NCBI RefSeq assembly: GCF_008364625.2
Contig: NZ_CP126604.1
Coordinates: 2,542,001 to 2,606,000 of the forward strand
DNA: 64,000 nucleotides
From: Enterobacter dykesii
Lineage (GTDB): Bacteria > Pseudomonadota > Gammaproteobacteria > Enterobacterales > Enterobacteriaceae
Direction of reading: 5' to 3'
A program made the translations under genes and the position numbers. Below, in pieces: positions 30,024 to 38,249 of this stretch. Positions within the stretch are counted from its first letter, which is position 1. The number at the start of each line of letters is the position of its first letter. The notes under the pieces are model-generated. The model searched no databases. It was not told the origin of the DNA and worked only from the letters and a program-made list of their open reading frames with translations.

Positions 30024-30812
30024 TTACGCCGCTTTCGGCTGCTTTTCATAGAGGAAATGAAGGATCTGCTGGCGCATGTGGTGATAGCGGCTGTCGTCGG
30101 CAAGCTGCACCCGGTTGCGCGGGCGCGGCAGATCGACGCGCAGGATCTCCCCGACGGTGGCCGCCGGGCCGTTGGTCATCATCAGCACGCGATCGGAGAG
30201 CAGCACCGCCTCGTCCACGTCGTGGGTAATGAGCACGATCGTGGTGTTCAGCGCCTGCTGGATCTGCATCACCGAGTCCTGCAGATGCGCGCGCGTCAGG
30301 GCATCGAGCGCGCCGAAGGGTTCATCCATCAGCAGGACTTTCGGCTTCATCGCCAGCGCGCGGGCAATACCGACGCGCTGCTTCATGCCGCCGGAGATCT
30401 CCCCCGGGCGCTTGTGCAGGGCGTGCCCCATCTGCACGCGGTCGAGATTGTGTTCAATCCACTCCCTGCGCTCCGCCTTGCTCATGCTGTGGCGGAACAC
30501 GTGATCGACCGCCAGGGCCACGTTGTCAAAGCAGGTGAGCCACGGCAGCAGCGAATGGTTCTGGAAGACCACGGCGCGCTCCGGACCCGGCCCGGCGATT
30601 TCGCGGTTATCGCAAATCAGACCGCCTTCCGTCGGCAGGGTAATACCGGCGATGAGGTTCAGCAGCGTCGATTTGCCGCAGCCGGAGTGACCAATCAGGC
30701 TGACGGTTTCGCCCTCGTGGATATCAAAAGAGACGTTCTGCAGCGCCAGAAACTCGCCGCTGGCGGTGGAAAAACGCTGGCTCACGGCCTGGACCTGAAT
30801 TAATGGTTTCAT
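30024..30812 (-). CDS. nasD: Nitrate ABC transporter ATP-binding protein
   Basis: ATPase of the nitrate/nitrite importer. The 262-residue product has Walker A GHSGCGKST, the Q-loop, the ABC signature ISGGMKQRVGIARAL, Walker B VLLMDEPFGALD and a His switch (LITHDVDEA). It belongs to the NitT/TauT subfamily (NrtD/SsuB-like). It lies between the permease gene (10 bases upstream) and the reductase fusion, in the order nasF-E-D found in Klebsiella. The homologue in cyanobacteria is NrtD, so either name may be seen. Confidence 0.94.
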   Translation of the reverse strand: MKPLIQVQAVSQRFSTASGEFLALQNVSFDIHEGETVSLIGHSGCGKSTLLNLIAGITLPTEGGLICDNREIAGPGPERAVVFQNHSLLPWLTCFDNVALAVDHVFRHSMSKAERREWIEHNLDRVQMGHALHKRPGEISGGMKQRVGIARALAMKPKVLLMDEPFGALDALTRAHLQDSVMQIQQALNTTIVLITHDVDEAVLLSDRVLMMTNGPAATVGEILRVDLPRPRNRVQLADDSRYHHMRQQILHFLYEKQPKAA

Positions 30813-30821
30813 ATTCGCTCC

Positions 30822-31700
30822 TTATTTTTCCTGCCAGCTAAAGCGGCGGGCGATCAGCATCAGCCCCTGCTCCAGCAGCAGCCCGACCACGCCAATGATG
30901 ACGATGGCGATGAGAATGTTTTCGACGTTGAGGTTGTTCCACTCGTTCCAGATCCAGAAGCCGATGCCTAAACCTCCGGTGAGCATCTCGGCGGCGACGA
31001 TCACCAGCCAGGCGATGCCGATGGAGAGACGCACCCCGGTCAGCACCGCGGGCAGCACCGCCGGGAAGAGAATGCGGCGCATGATGGTCCACTCGGAAAG
31101 CTGCAGCACCCGGGCCACGTTGAGGTAGTCCTGCGGAATGCGGCGCACGCCTTCGGCGGTGTTGATCACCATCGGCCAGATGGAGCAGATAAAAATGGTC
31201 CAGCTCGACGCGGGCTCCGCTTTCTGGAACAGCAGCAGGCCTATGGGCAGCCAGGCCAGCGGGCTAACCGGGCGTAACAGCGCGATCAGCGGGCCGAACA
31301 TGCGAGAGAAAAAGGTGAAGCGGCCAATCAGGAAGCCGAGCGGGATCCCGGCGAGCGCGGCCAGGCCAAAGCCCACCGCCACGCGCTGTAATGAGGCGAG
31401 CACGTTCCAGCCGATGCCCATATCGTTAGGCCCGTCGCGATAAAACGGATCGGCGAACAGGGTGATGGCGGAATCGAGCGTGCTGAGCGGCGTCGGAAAA
31501 CCTTTGCTGTTAATCGCCGCCAGCTGCCAGAGCACGGCCAGCAGTCCCAGACCGAGAAACGCAGGGATGATGCGCTGAAGGACCGCGTTGATCCGACGCG
31601 CAAACGTCGGCGTACGGCGGCGAACCTGCACCGGAGGCAGGACAATCACCTCCCCACTCTCCGGCGTCTCGTGTGAATTCGTCTTTTGCAGATGCTGCAT
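30822..31700 (-). CDS. nasE: Nitrate ABC transporter permease
   Basis: Inner-membrane permease of the nitrate importer, 292 residues. After a hydrophilic N-terminus it has about six helices (IIPAFLGLGLLAVLW is the first) and the EAA-type cytoplasmic loop in the second half (VARVLQLSEWTIMRRILFPAVLPAVLTGVR), which contacts NasD. It belongs to the NrtB/SsuC family. The start is two bases after the nasF stop, so translation is probably coupled. Confidence 0.94.
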   Translation of the reverse strand: MQHLQKTNSHETPESGEVIVLPPVQVRRRTPTFARRINAVLQRIIPAFLGLGLLAVLWQLAAINSKGFPTPLSTLDSAITLFADPFYRDGPNDMGIGWNVLASLQRVAVGFGLAALAGIPLGFLIGRFTFFSRMFGPLIALLRPVSPLAWLPIGLLLFQKAEPASSWTIFICSIWPMVINTAEGVRRIPQDYLNVARVLQLSEWTIMRRILFPAVLPAVLTGVRLSIGIAWLVIVAAEMLTGGLGIGFWIWNEWNNLNVENILIAIVIIGVVGLLLEQGLMLIARRFSWQEK

Positions 31701-31702
31701 AA

Positions 31703-32950
31703 TCAGGCCCCTTTACGGTGAATGGCGAAACGGCTGGCGTATCCTTCCGGGTCGGTACCGTTCCAGACGGTGCCGTCCATCAATGTGCTGCTGCGCAGTG
31801 GTGAAGTCGGTGTGGTAATGCCCCCCACCGCCGCGGCGGCATCCTGCCAGACCGCCGTCTGGTTAATGCGCTGCGCGATGCCCGCGTAGTCCGGCGCGGA
31901 TTTGAGCAAGCCCCAGCGGCGGAACTGGGTTAAGAACCACATGCCGTCGGAGAGATACGGGTAGCTCACGGCCCCCTCGTTGAAGAAGCGGATCGGGTGC
32001 GCGTCCTGCCAGCGCTGGCCCAGGCCGTTGTCGTACTCGCCGAGCATGCGTCCGGTGAGATACTGTTCCTTGCAGTTGAGCCACGCCCGGCGGGAGAGGA
32101 TCTGCGCGGTCTCGCGTTTGTTTTCCGGGGAGGCTTCGATCCAGCGCGCGGCCTCCATCACGGCGCTCACCAGCGCCCGCGCCGTGTGCGGGTTTTTCGC
32201 CACCCAGTCGCGGCGCGTGCCGAGTATTTTTTCCGGATGGTCGGCCCAGATGGACTGCGACGTGGCGGCGGTAAAACCGATTCGGTCGTTGATGGCCCGG
32301 GCGTTCCACGGCTCGCCGACACAAAAGCCGACCATGTTGCCAATGCGCATGTTCATCACCATCTGCGGCGGCGGCACCACCACCGTGCGCACGTCGTCAA
32401 AGGGGTTAATGCCCGCACTGGCCAGCCAGTAGTAGAGCCACATGGCGTGCGTCCCGGTCGGGAAAGTGTGCGCGAAGGTGTAGGTGCCGGGCGCCTGCTG
32501 CCCAATGAGCTTTTTCAGCCCGTCCAGGTCGCGAACGCCCTTATCCGCCAGATCGCTTGAAAGCGTAATCGCCTGGCCGTTCTGATTGAGCGTCATCAGG
32601 TTCGCCATCTGCTGCGGCTTGCCGGCGATGCCCAGCTCCAGGCCGTACAGCAGGCCGTAGAGAATGTGCGCGGCGTCGAGCTCGCCCGCCACCAGCTTGT
32701 CGCGCACCGCCGCCCAGCTCGCCTCTTTGGTGGGCACGATGGTAATACCGTATTTTTTATCAAAGCCTTTCAGCGCTGCGATAACCACCGGGGCGCAGTC
32801 GGTCAGCGGGATAAACCCGATGCGCACCGTTTCCTGCTCCGGTTTATCCGAGCCTGCCGCCCATGCGGCCTGCATGACACCCGGTAACAGCATTGCGCCA
32901 CTCGCCAGCACGCTGGCCTGCAAAAAACGCCGTCTCGACAAATCCGCCAT
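31703..32950 (-). CDS. nasF: Nitrate ABC transporter periplasmic binding protein
   Basis: Substrate-binding protein of the nitrate importer and first structural gene of the nas operon. Started at MADLSRRRFLQAS (32950) it has 415 residues, with a twin-arginine-type signal (SRRRFLQ, then a hydrophobic stretch ending AAWAAG). The NrtA/SsuA-like fold follows (IGFIPLTDCAPVVIAALKGFDKKYG). An in-frame start at 33001 would begin inside the leader terminator and is rejected. GGAG lies 7 bases before the chosen ATG. Confidence 0.93.
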   Translation of the reverse strand: MADLSRRRFLQASVLASGAMLLPGVMQAAWAAGSDKPEQETVRIGFIPLTDCAPVVIAALKGFDKKYGITIVPTKEASWAAVRDKLVAGELDAAHILYGLLYGLELGIAGKPQQMANLMTLNQNGQAITLSSDLADKGVRDLDGLKKLIGQQAPGTYTFAHTFPTGTHAMWLYYWLASAGINPFDDVRTVVVPPPQMVMNMRIGNMVGFCVGEPWNARAINDRIGFTAATSQSIWADHPEKILGTRRDWVAKNPHTARALVSAVMEAARWIEASPENKRETAQILSRRAWLNCKEQYLTGRMLGEYDNGLGQRWQDAHPIRFFNEGAVSYPYLSDGMWFLTQFRRWGLLKSAPDYAGIAQRINQTAVWQDAAAAVGGITTPTSPLRSSTLMDGTVWNGTDPEGYASRFAIHRKGA

Positions 32951-32971
32951 GACCACTCCTGAAAAAAAACC

Positions 32972-33012
32972 AAAAAAAAAGCGCCCACGGTGCCGAAGCA
33001 CCAGTGGACGCC
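32972..33012 (-). terminator. Attenuator: intrinsic terminator in the nasF leader
   Basis: On the minus strand GCGTCCAC and GTGGGCGC (one G-T pair) plus GGTGC and GCACC pair around a TTCG tetraloop with a single bulged T, followed by nine T. It sits 22 bases before the nasF ATG and downstream of the promoter, so it can block the whole operon. In Klebsiella oxytoca the equivalent terminator is bypassed when NasR binds nitrate or nitrite. Confidence 0.9.
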
Positions 33013-33023
33013 TTTATCCCGAA

Positions 33024-33052
33024 GACGCATGCGCCGCCGTTGGCGCATCGTC
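33024..33052 (-). promoter_or_regulatory. Hexaloop hairpin in nasF leader, likely NasR (ANTAR) target
   Basis: On the minus strand GACGATGCGCC pairs with GGCGCAT(G)CGTC, one G bulged, enclosing the six-base loop AACGGC. Loop positions 1 (A) and 4 (G) fit the hexaloop rule of ANTAR-responsive RNAs. It lies 11 bases upstream of the leader terminator and matches the antitermination hairpin (1:2) known for K. oxytoca nasF. A second, weaker hexaloop hairpin expected upstream is not obvious to me. Confidence 0.85.
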
Positions 33053-33072
33053 AAAAATGGTTAATCCGATAA

Positions 33073-33088
33073 TGCAAAGTGAATGCCA
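33073..33088 (-). promoter_or_regulatory. Sigma-54 promoter of the nasF operon
   Basis: On the minus strand TGGCATTCACTTTGCA fits TGGCAC-N5-TTGCA with one mismatch, and the GG and GC pairs are exactly 10 bases apart. The start would be near 33062, giving a leader of about 112 bases that contains the NasR hairpin and the terminator. This points to NtrC control under nitrogen limitation. I could not identify a convincing pair of NtrC enhancer sites between here and nasR. Confidence 0.85.
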
Positions 33089-33178
33089 GGTTTTAACCCG
33101 CTGTTTCCAGGGCGCTAACCGAACTCCCCTCGCCTGCACGCACCTTAATCAGGCACAAAATGCCCGCTGACCGTGCAG

Positions 33179-34363
33179 CTACTCCTTTGGTATTACCTGC
33201 CATAAATTCTTCACCATCAGCAGCGCGCGGGCGATATCCACCATCCTTTGGTTCTTGTCCATCGCCATTTTGCGCAGCGCCGTCCAGGCCTGTTCCTCAC
33301 TCATATTCTGGTGGGTCATCAGCACGCTTTTCGCTTTATCAATGACTTTGCGCTCTTCAAGCGTGTCGCGCAGCGACGCAAGCTGGCGCGAGAGCTGTTC
33401 TATCTCGCGTGCCTGCTGGCGCACCAGGGTGAGCAACGGTTTTTCCGGATACTGTATCAGCGGATCGTCCCGCTCATCGGCGGGAGGCACGTACTCATCG
33501 TTACGGTAAATACGCTCCTCCACCGCCGTCATCAGATCGGCGATGAGCGTCTCCTCCAGCGTGCGCAGATGCTCAAGGCGCGCGGTTTGCAGAGCAAACC
33601 AGGCCAGAGCGGTAAGGCCATCATCCGCGGCAGGCTGGCGGGTACAGGCTACGCGCCGGAGTTGCTCCGTTTCACGATCGGGCTGGCAGTGCAGGGAAAA
33701 GGTGGTCTGGACGTCAGCATGGCTGTGCGAAAGAAAGATCTCAAAGCAGGCCTGCTGCCCGTCGATGCGGTCAACCAGCCTCTGGCGAGTCACATCATCG
33801 AAAAAGCCCTGCGTGAAGCCAATTGCCCCCAGGGCCCGTTCCTGTCCCGCCAGCTCTTTCCCCTGCATCAGGCTATAAAGGGCAACAAAACGCCCGGCGA
33901 TTTGCGGATCGTCAATGCTGTCATTGAGCTGCGGCACGATACTGAGCAGATGGCGAAGCATGCGGGAGTAATGTTCCATCGCCTGCGGCGCCGTTACCGT
34001 TTGCTGAATAACACCGTCGCGCAGCGCGGGAAGCATATCAAGGTTCTGAAGCGCGCCGCCGATACGTTCACAGACGCTACTTCCCGCTATCGGCGACTGT
34101 TTTTCAAGAATGGCATAAAGTGCAGCGAGGTTTTCATCCACCAGCGCCCGGCTGGCTTTGCATTCGGGGGCGTAAAGCTTACCCTGTGAGCAGAGCCAGA
34201 CGTTGGACGCCCCACGCTCGCACTGTAACATGTGCACCAGTTGGCTAATGCCGTGCACAAGTACGCCCAGCTGTGCCAGCTTGCTGAGCTGCTCCCGGCG
34301 CATCATCCTTGCGCGCTCGAGCCATTCGGCAGCGCCTGGCGAAATGCCAGCCATTAATGTCAT
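33179..34363 (-). CDS. nasR: Nitrate/nitrite-responsive antiterminator NasR
   Basis: NasR binds nitrate or nitrite and then binds the nasF leader RNA to stop termination. The 394-residue protein has an N-terminal NIT sensor domain (about 40-290, including CERGASNVWL near the start) and a C-terminal ANTAR RNA-binding domain (about 325-385: LEERKVIDKAKSVLMTHQN, then EEQAWTALRKMAMDKNQRM). The start ATG at 34363 is preceded by GGAGAG. It lies directly upstream of its target operon, in the same orientation, with its own promoter presumably in the gap to ychN. Confidence 0.95.
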   Translation of the reverse strand: MTLMAGISPGAAEWLERARMMRREQLSKLAQLGVLVHGISQLVHMLQCERGASNVWLCSQGKLYAPECKASRALVDENLAALYAILEKQSPIAGSSVCERIGGALQNLDMLPALRDGVIQQTVTAPQAMEHYSRMLRHLLSIVPQLNDSIDDPQIAGRFVALYSLMQGKELAGQERALGAIGFTQGFFDDVTRQRLVDRIDGQQACFEIFLSHSHADVQTTFSLHCQPDRETEQLRRVACTRQPAADDGLTALAWFALQTARLEHLRTLEETLIADLMTAVEERIYRNDEYVPPADERDDPLIQYPEKPLLTLVRQQAREIEQLSRQLASLRDTLEERKVIDKAKSVLMTHQNMSEEQAWTALRKMAMDKNQRMVDIARALLMVKNLWQVIPKE

Positions 34364-34435
34364 GCTTACTCTCCAGAATAGCGAAACTCGGGAAAGCTAA
34401 GCAATATTCGTGCCTTTCTAAGAACAGGAGTCAAC

Positions 34436-34789
34436 ATGCAAAATATTGTGATCGTCGCCAACGGTGCGGCTTACGGCAGCGAATCCCTTTTCAACAGCCT
34501 GCGCCTGGCGATTGCGCTGCGTGAAAAAGAGAGTGGCCTGGCGTTACGACTCTTTTTGATGTCGGACGCGGTCACCGCGGGGCTGAAAGGTCAAAAACCG
34601 GCAGAAGGCTATAACATTCAGCAGATGCTGGAGATCCTCACCGCGCAAAACGTGCCGGTGAAGCTGTGCAAGACCTGCACCGACGGCCGTGGCATTACCG
34701 GTCTGCCGCTGATTGATGGCGTAGAAATCGGTACGCTGGTTGAGCTAGCCGAGTGGACGCTGTCCGCCGATAAAGTATTAACTTTTTAA
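34436..34789 (+). CDS. ychN: DsrE-family protein YchN
   Basis: A small 117-residue protein of the DsrE/DsrF/TusD-like fold, nearly identical to E. coli YchN, a hexameric protein of unknown function. It has the N-terminal strand QNIVIVANGAAYGSES, the CKTCTDGRGI segment with two cysteines that could take part in sulfur or redox chemistry, and the C-terminus ADKVLTF. AACAGGAG precedes the ATG. It is divergent from nasR, with 72 bases between start codons. Confidence 0.95.
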   Translation: MQNIVIVANGAAYGSESLFNSLRLAIALREKESGLALRLFLMSDAVTAGLKGQKPAEGYNIQQMLEILTAQNVPVKLCKTCTDGRGITGLPLIDGVEIGTLVELAEWTLSADKVLTF

Positions 34790-34836
34790 TAATAAACTCG
34801 TAAAAATATTATTTTCTTATGGACGCGGTTTCAGCA

Positions 34837-34864
34837 TCAAGTTTACCTGCGGGGTTGCCGATAG
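34837..34864 (+). promoter_or_regulatory. Flagellar sigma-28 (FliA) promoter of the chemoreceptor gene
   Basis: TCAAGTTT (34837-34844) and GCCGATAG (34857-34864) resemble TAAAGTTT-N11-GCCGATAA, with 12 bases between the two octamers instead of 11. It starts about 60 bases before the chemoreceptor ATG, where a class 3 flagellar promoter is expected. The near-complete -10 motif makes chance unlikely; the long spacer lowers confidence. Confidence 0.7.
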
Positions 34865-34895
34865 GCATGGAAACAACACAGCAGGTATTTCACTT

Positions 34896-36680
34896 ATGTT
34901 CAGATCGATTCGTGCACGCATCATCGCGACGACGGCAGGCTGTCTGGTCGTCGCCCTTCTCCTTAACACCGTTATCAACTTCCAGGTCACGCGCCAGGAT
35001 AACCAGCAGTCCCAGCGCGATATTCTGACCAGCACCAGCGCCAGCCATAACATGGCGATTGCCGACTGGGTAAAAAGCAAGATGTCGGTGATCGCCTCCG
35101 CGCAGACCGTTGCGCTGAGTGACGACCCGGTTCCGGTGTTTAAACAGCTTGCGCAGGCGGGTGGATTCACCAACGTCTATGTTGGCTACGCCAGCAAAAC
35201 GGCGAAATTCTCTGAACCGGCGGGCGTTCCGGCGGACTATGACCCCACTATTCGCCCGTGGTATCAGCAGGTGGTCAGCACGGACGGTCCGGTTGTCACC
35301 GCGCCCTACGTTGACGCGGGGACCGGTAAACTGGTGGTCACCTTTGCGGTGCCGGTGAAAGAAAATGGCACGCTAAAAGCGGTGGTGGCGGGCGATGTGG
35401 CGATGGACAGCGTGGTGGCTAACGTGCGCGGGATCCATCCAACCCCGGCCAGCAGCGGGCTGCTTCTGAACAGCGACGGCAGCGTGATTGCCGCTAACGA
35501 TCCGGCTCTGACGCTGAAACCGTTTGGTGAGACGATCAAAGGCATTGATTTTGCTGCGCTGAAAAGCGGTAACCTCGTCGACGGAACGCTGAACGACGCT
35601 GAAAAAACCTTCGTGGCGACAGCCGTGCCGGGCACAAACTGGCTGTTAGTCGTCGCGCTCGACAGCGGTGACGCCACCTCCGGCATGCGTTCCCTGCTTA
35701 AAGCCTCGGGGATTTCGCTGGTGATCCTCGCACTGCTGAGCGGCGCCATTGTGCATTTCCTGATTGCCCGCTTGCTCAAGCGCTTGTCCGACATTCGCGA
35801 CGCGATGCACAACATTGCTAACGGGACTAACGATCTGTCCCAGCGCCTGCCGGACAGCGGCGAAGATGAGGTTGCGCAGATTGCGCAGGCCTTTAACGCC
35901 TTCAGCGATAAGCTGTCGGTAGTGATGGTGCAGCTCCGTGACGCCAGCGAATCGGTGAAAAACGCCGCGCAGGAGATTGCCGCAGGTAACCAGGATCTTT
36001 CCGGACGTACCGAGCAGGCGGCATCCAGCCTGCGCGAGACGGCCAGCGCCGTGGAGCAGATCACCGCCTCCGTGACCCAGTCGAATGAATCGGCGGCAGA
36101 AGCGAACGATCAGGCGAGCAAAGCCTCAGCGGCCGCGGCGCGCGGCGGCGAGGTGGTATCGCAGGCGATCAGCACCATGCAGTCCATTGAAGTCGCGTCG
36201 GCTAAAATTGGCGATATCACCAGCGTGATTGACGGCATTGCTTTCCAGACCAACATCCTGGCGCTGAACGCCTCCGTCGAGGCGGCGCGTGCCGGTGAGC
36301 AGGGGCGCGGGTTTGCCGTCGTAGCTGGCGAAGTGCGTAACCTGGCGAGCCGTAGCGCTCAGGCGGCGAAAGAGATCAAATCCCTGATCGATTCCACCAC
36401 CGACAGCGTGGCGACCGGCTCCCGCTACGTGCATCTGGCGGGGGAAAGCATGGATGAGATCCGCTCCAGCATCGGCAGCGTCTCCGGCATCATGCGCGAA
36501 ATCTCCATCGCCACCAGCGAGCAGATGAAAGGGATTCATGAGATCAACCACGCGGTGACCCATCTCGACAGAATGGTTCAGCAGAACGCCGAGCTGGTGG
36601 TGGAATCCGCCGCCGCCGCGGGCGCTCTGCAGAGCCAGGCGGGCGACCTTGCTGAAACCGCAGGCCATTTCCGCATTTAA
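34896..36680 (+). CDS. Methyl-accepting chemotaxis protein with dCache sensor
   Basis: A 594-residue transmembrane chemoreceptor. Order: TM1 (about 8-30), periplasmic dCache domain (about 35-270), TM2 (about 278-298), HAMP (about 300-350), and a methylation/signalling domain with the hairpin tip IDGIAFQTNILALNASVEAA. In the sensor, YDPTIRPWYQ followed by APYVDAGTGKLVVT fits the amino-acid-binding dCache motif (R-x-W-Y, then Y-x-D), so an amino acid ligand is likely; this is inference. The C-terminus AGHFRI has no NWETF pentapeptide for CheR/CheB, so it is probably a low-abundance receptor. E. coli has no gene at this position. Confidence 0.93.
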   Translation: MFRSIRARIIATTAGCLVVALLLNTVINFQVTRQDNQQSQRDILTSTSASHNMAIADWVKSKMSVIASAQTVALSDDPVPVFKQLAQAGGFTNVYVGYASKTAKFSEPAGVPADYDPTIRPWYQQVVSTDGPVVTAPYVDAGTGKLVVTFAVPVKENGTLKAVVAGDVAMDSVVANVRGIHPTPASSGLLLNSDGSVIAANDPALTLKPFGETIKGIDFAALKSGNLVDGTLNDAEKTFVATAVPGTNWLLVVALDSGDATSGMRSLLKASGISLVILALLSGAIVHFLIARLLKRLSDIRDAMHNIANGTNDLSQRLPDSGEDEVAQIAQAFNAFSDKLSVVMVQLRDASESVKNAAQEIAAGNQDLSGRTEQAASSLRETASAVEQITASVTQSNESAAEANDQASKASAAAARGGEVVSQAISTMQSIEVASAKIGDITSVIDGIAFQTNILALNASVEAARAGEQGRGFAVVAGEVRNLASRSAQAAKEIKSLIDSTTDSVATGSRYVHLAGESMDEIRSSIGSVSGIMREISIATSEQMKGIHEINHAVTHLDRMVQQNAELVVESAAAAGALQSQAGDLAETAGHFRI

Positions 36681-36874
36681 TTTTCTTCTGGCGCGGGTTA
36701 ACCGGGTAAAACACGCGCCAGCTGAATGCTTTCAGGTATTTTGTCATTTTTGTTTAAACGTTATGCCATTTTTTGATCAAAATCAGCATCCCACCCCCTC
36801 CCCTTTGGTGTTATGCCATGAGTGAATTGTGAACAATATCACGCTCGGGATGGGCAAAATCGACGGGGTAAAAA

Positions 36875-37114
36875 ATGGCACTGGTGAAGACAAGTTTGAA
36901 ACTGTTTGGCGGGGATACGGTCGTGGTACGTTGCTCAGAACGCTGCCGCATTCATCTCATGAGTTCAAAAGCGCAGAAGCAATCGCAGGCGGATATTCTG
37001 ACGGTGCAGGATGACAAGGCGTGGCTGACCGTGCCTTATACTGGCACCTGGGATGTGCTGATCGACAGCCACAGCCAGTCGCTGGAGCATTCGGTTAGCT
37101 ACGTTGCCGCATAA
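36875..37114 (+). CDS. Small conserved protein, DUF1883-like
   Basis: A 79-residue cytoplasmic protein with no signal or membrane segment. The pattern of GGDTVVVRCSERCRIHLMS, then VPYTGTWDVLIDS, resembles small DUF1883-type beta proteins; function unknown and family assignment tentative. GGGG lies seven bases before the ATG and a strong terminator follows its stop by 5 bases, which supports a real single-gene transcript. It is convergent with chaC. Confidence 0.75.
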   Translation: MALVKTSLKLFGGDTVVVRCSERCRIHLMSSKAQKQSQADILTVQDDKAWLTVPYTGTWDVLIDSHSQSLEHSVSYVAA

Positions 37115-37118
37115 AACG

Positions 37119-37146
37119 AACGCCCGGTTTAGCCGGGCGTTTTTTC
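37119..37146 (+). terminator. Intrinsic terminator between the DUF1883-like gene and chaC
   Basis: AACGCCCGG and CCGGGCGTT form a 9-bp stem with a TTTAG loop, followed by T6 on the plus strand. On the minus strand it follows the chaC stop directly, with a weaker T tract, so it may serve both genes. Confidence 0.88.
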
Positions 37147-37840
37147 AGGCAAAACCCGGACGTAGCGGGTTATTAAGCAGGTTCCCTTCCAGCAGCGCCT
37201 TCACCTTCGCCACCAGCTCATTCAGACAATCGTCCTGCATCCCGAGGCGGGTCAATTCCTGATCGAGGGAGAAGAGATACTGCGCGTTGGTGCCCAGCGG
37301 CCCGCTCGCGGCGGCAATCAACGGGGCAATCACCTGCGTGCGGGTATCCGCTTCATACAGCGGATGGCGCGGGTCCATAATAAACACCAGCGCATTGACG
37401 GTGCGTCCGTCGTCCAGTTCCAGCTTGCACCAGCTCGGCATATAGCAGCCGGTGATCATCTCGCGCTTCCAGAGCAGCGTAAGCTCCTCTTCCAGCGTGG
37501 CATCAGGCAGGCGATACGCCACGCCCGTGGTGCGCCCGCCCTCTTTCAGTGCAAGCATGCGCCCCGGCTGGCACGCGCTACCGCGTCCGGCCGTCAGGCG
37601 CAGGCAAAATGCGCGATGCCAGCCAGGCAGCGTTCCCGTTGCCGATTCGACAAATTCGAGCGCCGGGTTCCACATCAGGGAGCCGTAGCCAAAAATCCAT
37701 ACCGGGCCATCATCCGGGCGGCAGGCAAGCGTGGCAGCGAGCGACGCCGCACGTTGTTCAGCTGACCAGAGAAGCGATTCCTCAATAGCACCAAATGCCG
37801 TCTTACAATCTGCCTTCATTAAGAAATCACGCGTTAACAC
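37145..37840 (-). CDS. chaC: Glutathione-specific gamma-glutamylcyclotransferase ChaC
   Basis: ChaC degrades glutathione to 5-oxoproline and Cys-Gly. With the GTG start at 37840 the protein has 231 residues, as in E. coli. The nucleotide-like glycine motif IFGYGSLMWNP and the catalytic Glu in WKREMITGCY are present. GGAGG lies a few bases upstream of the GTG on the minus strand. A longer ATG frame from 37876 would add 12 residues upstream of this site and is rejected. It lies downstream of chaB on the same strand with a gap of about 180 bases. Confidence 0.95.
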   Translation of the reverse strand: MLTRDFLMKADCKTAFGAIEESLLWSAEQRAASLAATLACRPDDGPVWIFGYGSLMWNPALEFVESATGTLPGWHRAFCLRLTAGRGSACQPGRMLALKEGGRTTGVAYRLPDATLEEELTLLWKREMITGCYMPSWCKLELDDGRTVNALVFIMDPRHPLYEADTRTQVIAPLIAAASGPLGTNAQYLFSLDQELTRLGMQDDCLNELVAKVKALLEGNLLNNPLRPGFA

Positions 37841-38018
37841 TTTACACCTCCGCCACTGCATGCTTCCTTGCGACATCTGTAATTCGCCTTCCCGGCATTT
37901 TTTTGCTGGTCATTTTGCCAGCAGTTAAATAACGATAAGCAATTAGCGGACCAGTTGCAATACAACGGAAGTTCAACCGCCTGAAAAGTCAAAATGAAGG
38001 CAGCGAATCATTTCACGG

Positions 38019-38249
38019 CTATTTCTTTTTATGCCATTTATCGTCGTCTCCTTTCTCATATTCATGTTTTACTGCGGCCCAGGCGACCTTGTGGGCCGTC
38101 TCTTCACGGCTGGCATCATCCCGGCGATCGTCCTTGTCTTTGTACTGATCCCAGGCGCTGTTAAACGCCTCTTTGTAGATATCCTGCGCGTGAGCGGGCA
38201 GCACGTTTTGCACGTTATCCGGTAATTCACGTTTCGCTTTATAGGGCAT
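38019..38249 (-). CDS. chaB: ChaB, putative cation transport regulator
   Basis: A 76-residue helical protein, MPYKAKRELPDNV..., ending DDKWHKKK, nearly identical to E. coli ChaB over its C-terminal half (DIYKEAFNSAWDQYKDK). It has been proposed to regulate ChaA, although the evidence is weak. ATG at 38249 is preceded by a GTG codon in frame and by GAGAGG. It is divergent from chaA across a 270-base AT-rich region. Confidence 0.95.
   Translation of the reverse strand: MPYKAKRELPDNVQNVLPAHAQDIYKEAFNSAWDQYKDKDDRRDDASREETAHKVAWAAVKHEYEKGDDDKWHKKK

Noticed and set aside
32951..33001. Longer NasF starting inside the leader
   Set aside because: The first 17 codons would be translated from the terminator hairpin and T run; the Tat-like signal begins at the downstream Met.
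33130..33170. NtrC enhancer pair upstream of the nasF promoter
   Set aside because: TGC/GCA-rich sequence near 33140-33160 gives only partial matches to the NtrC dyad; not enough to call a site.
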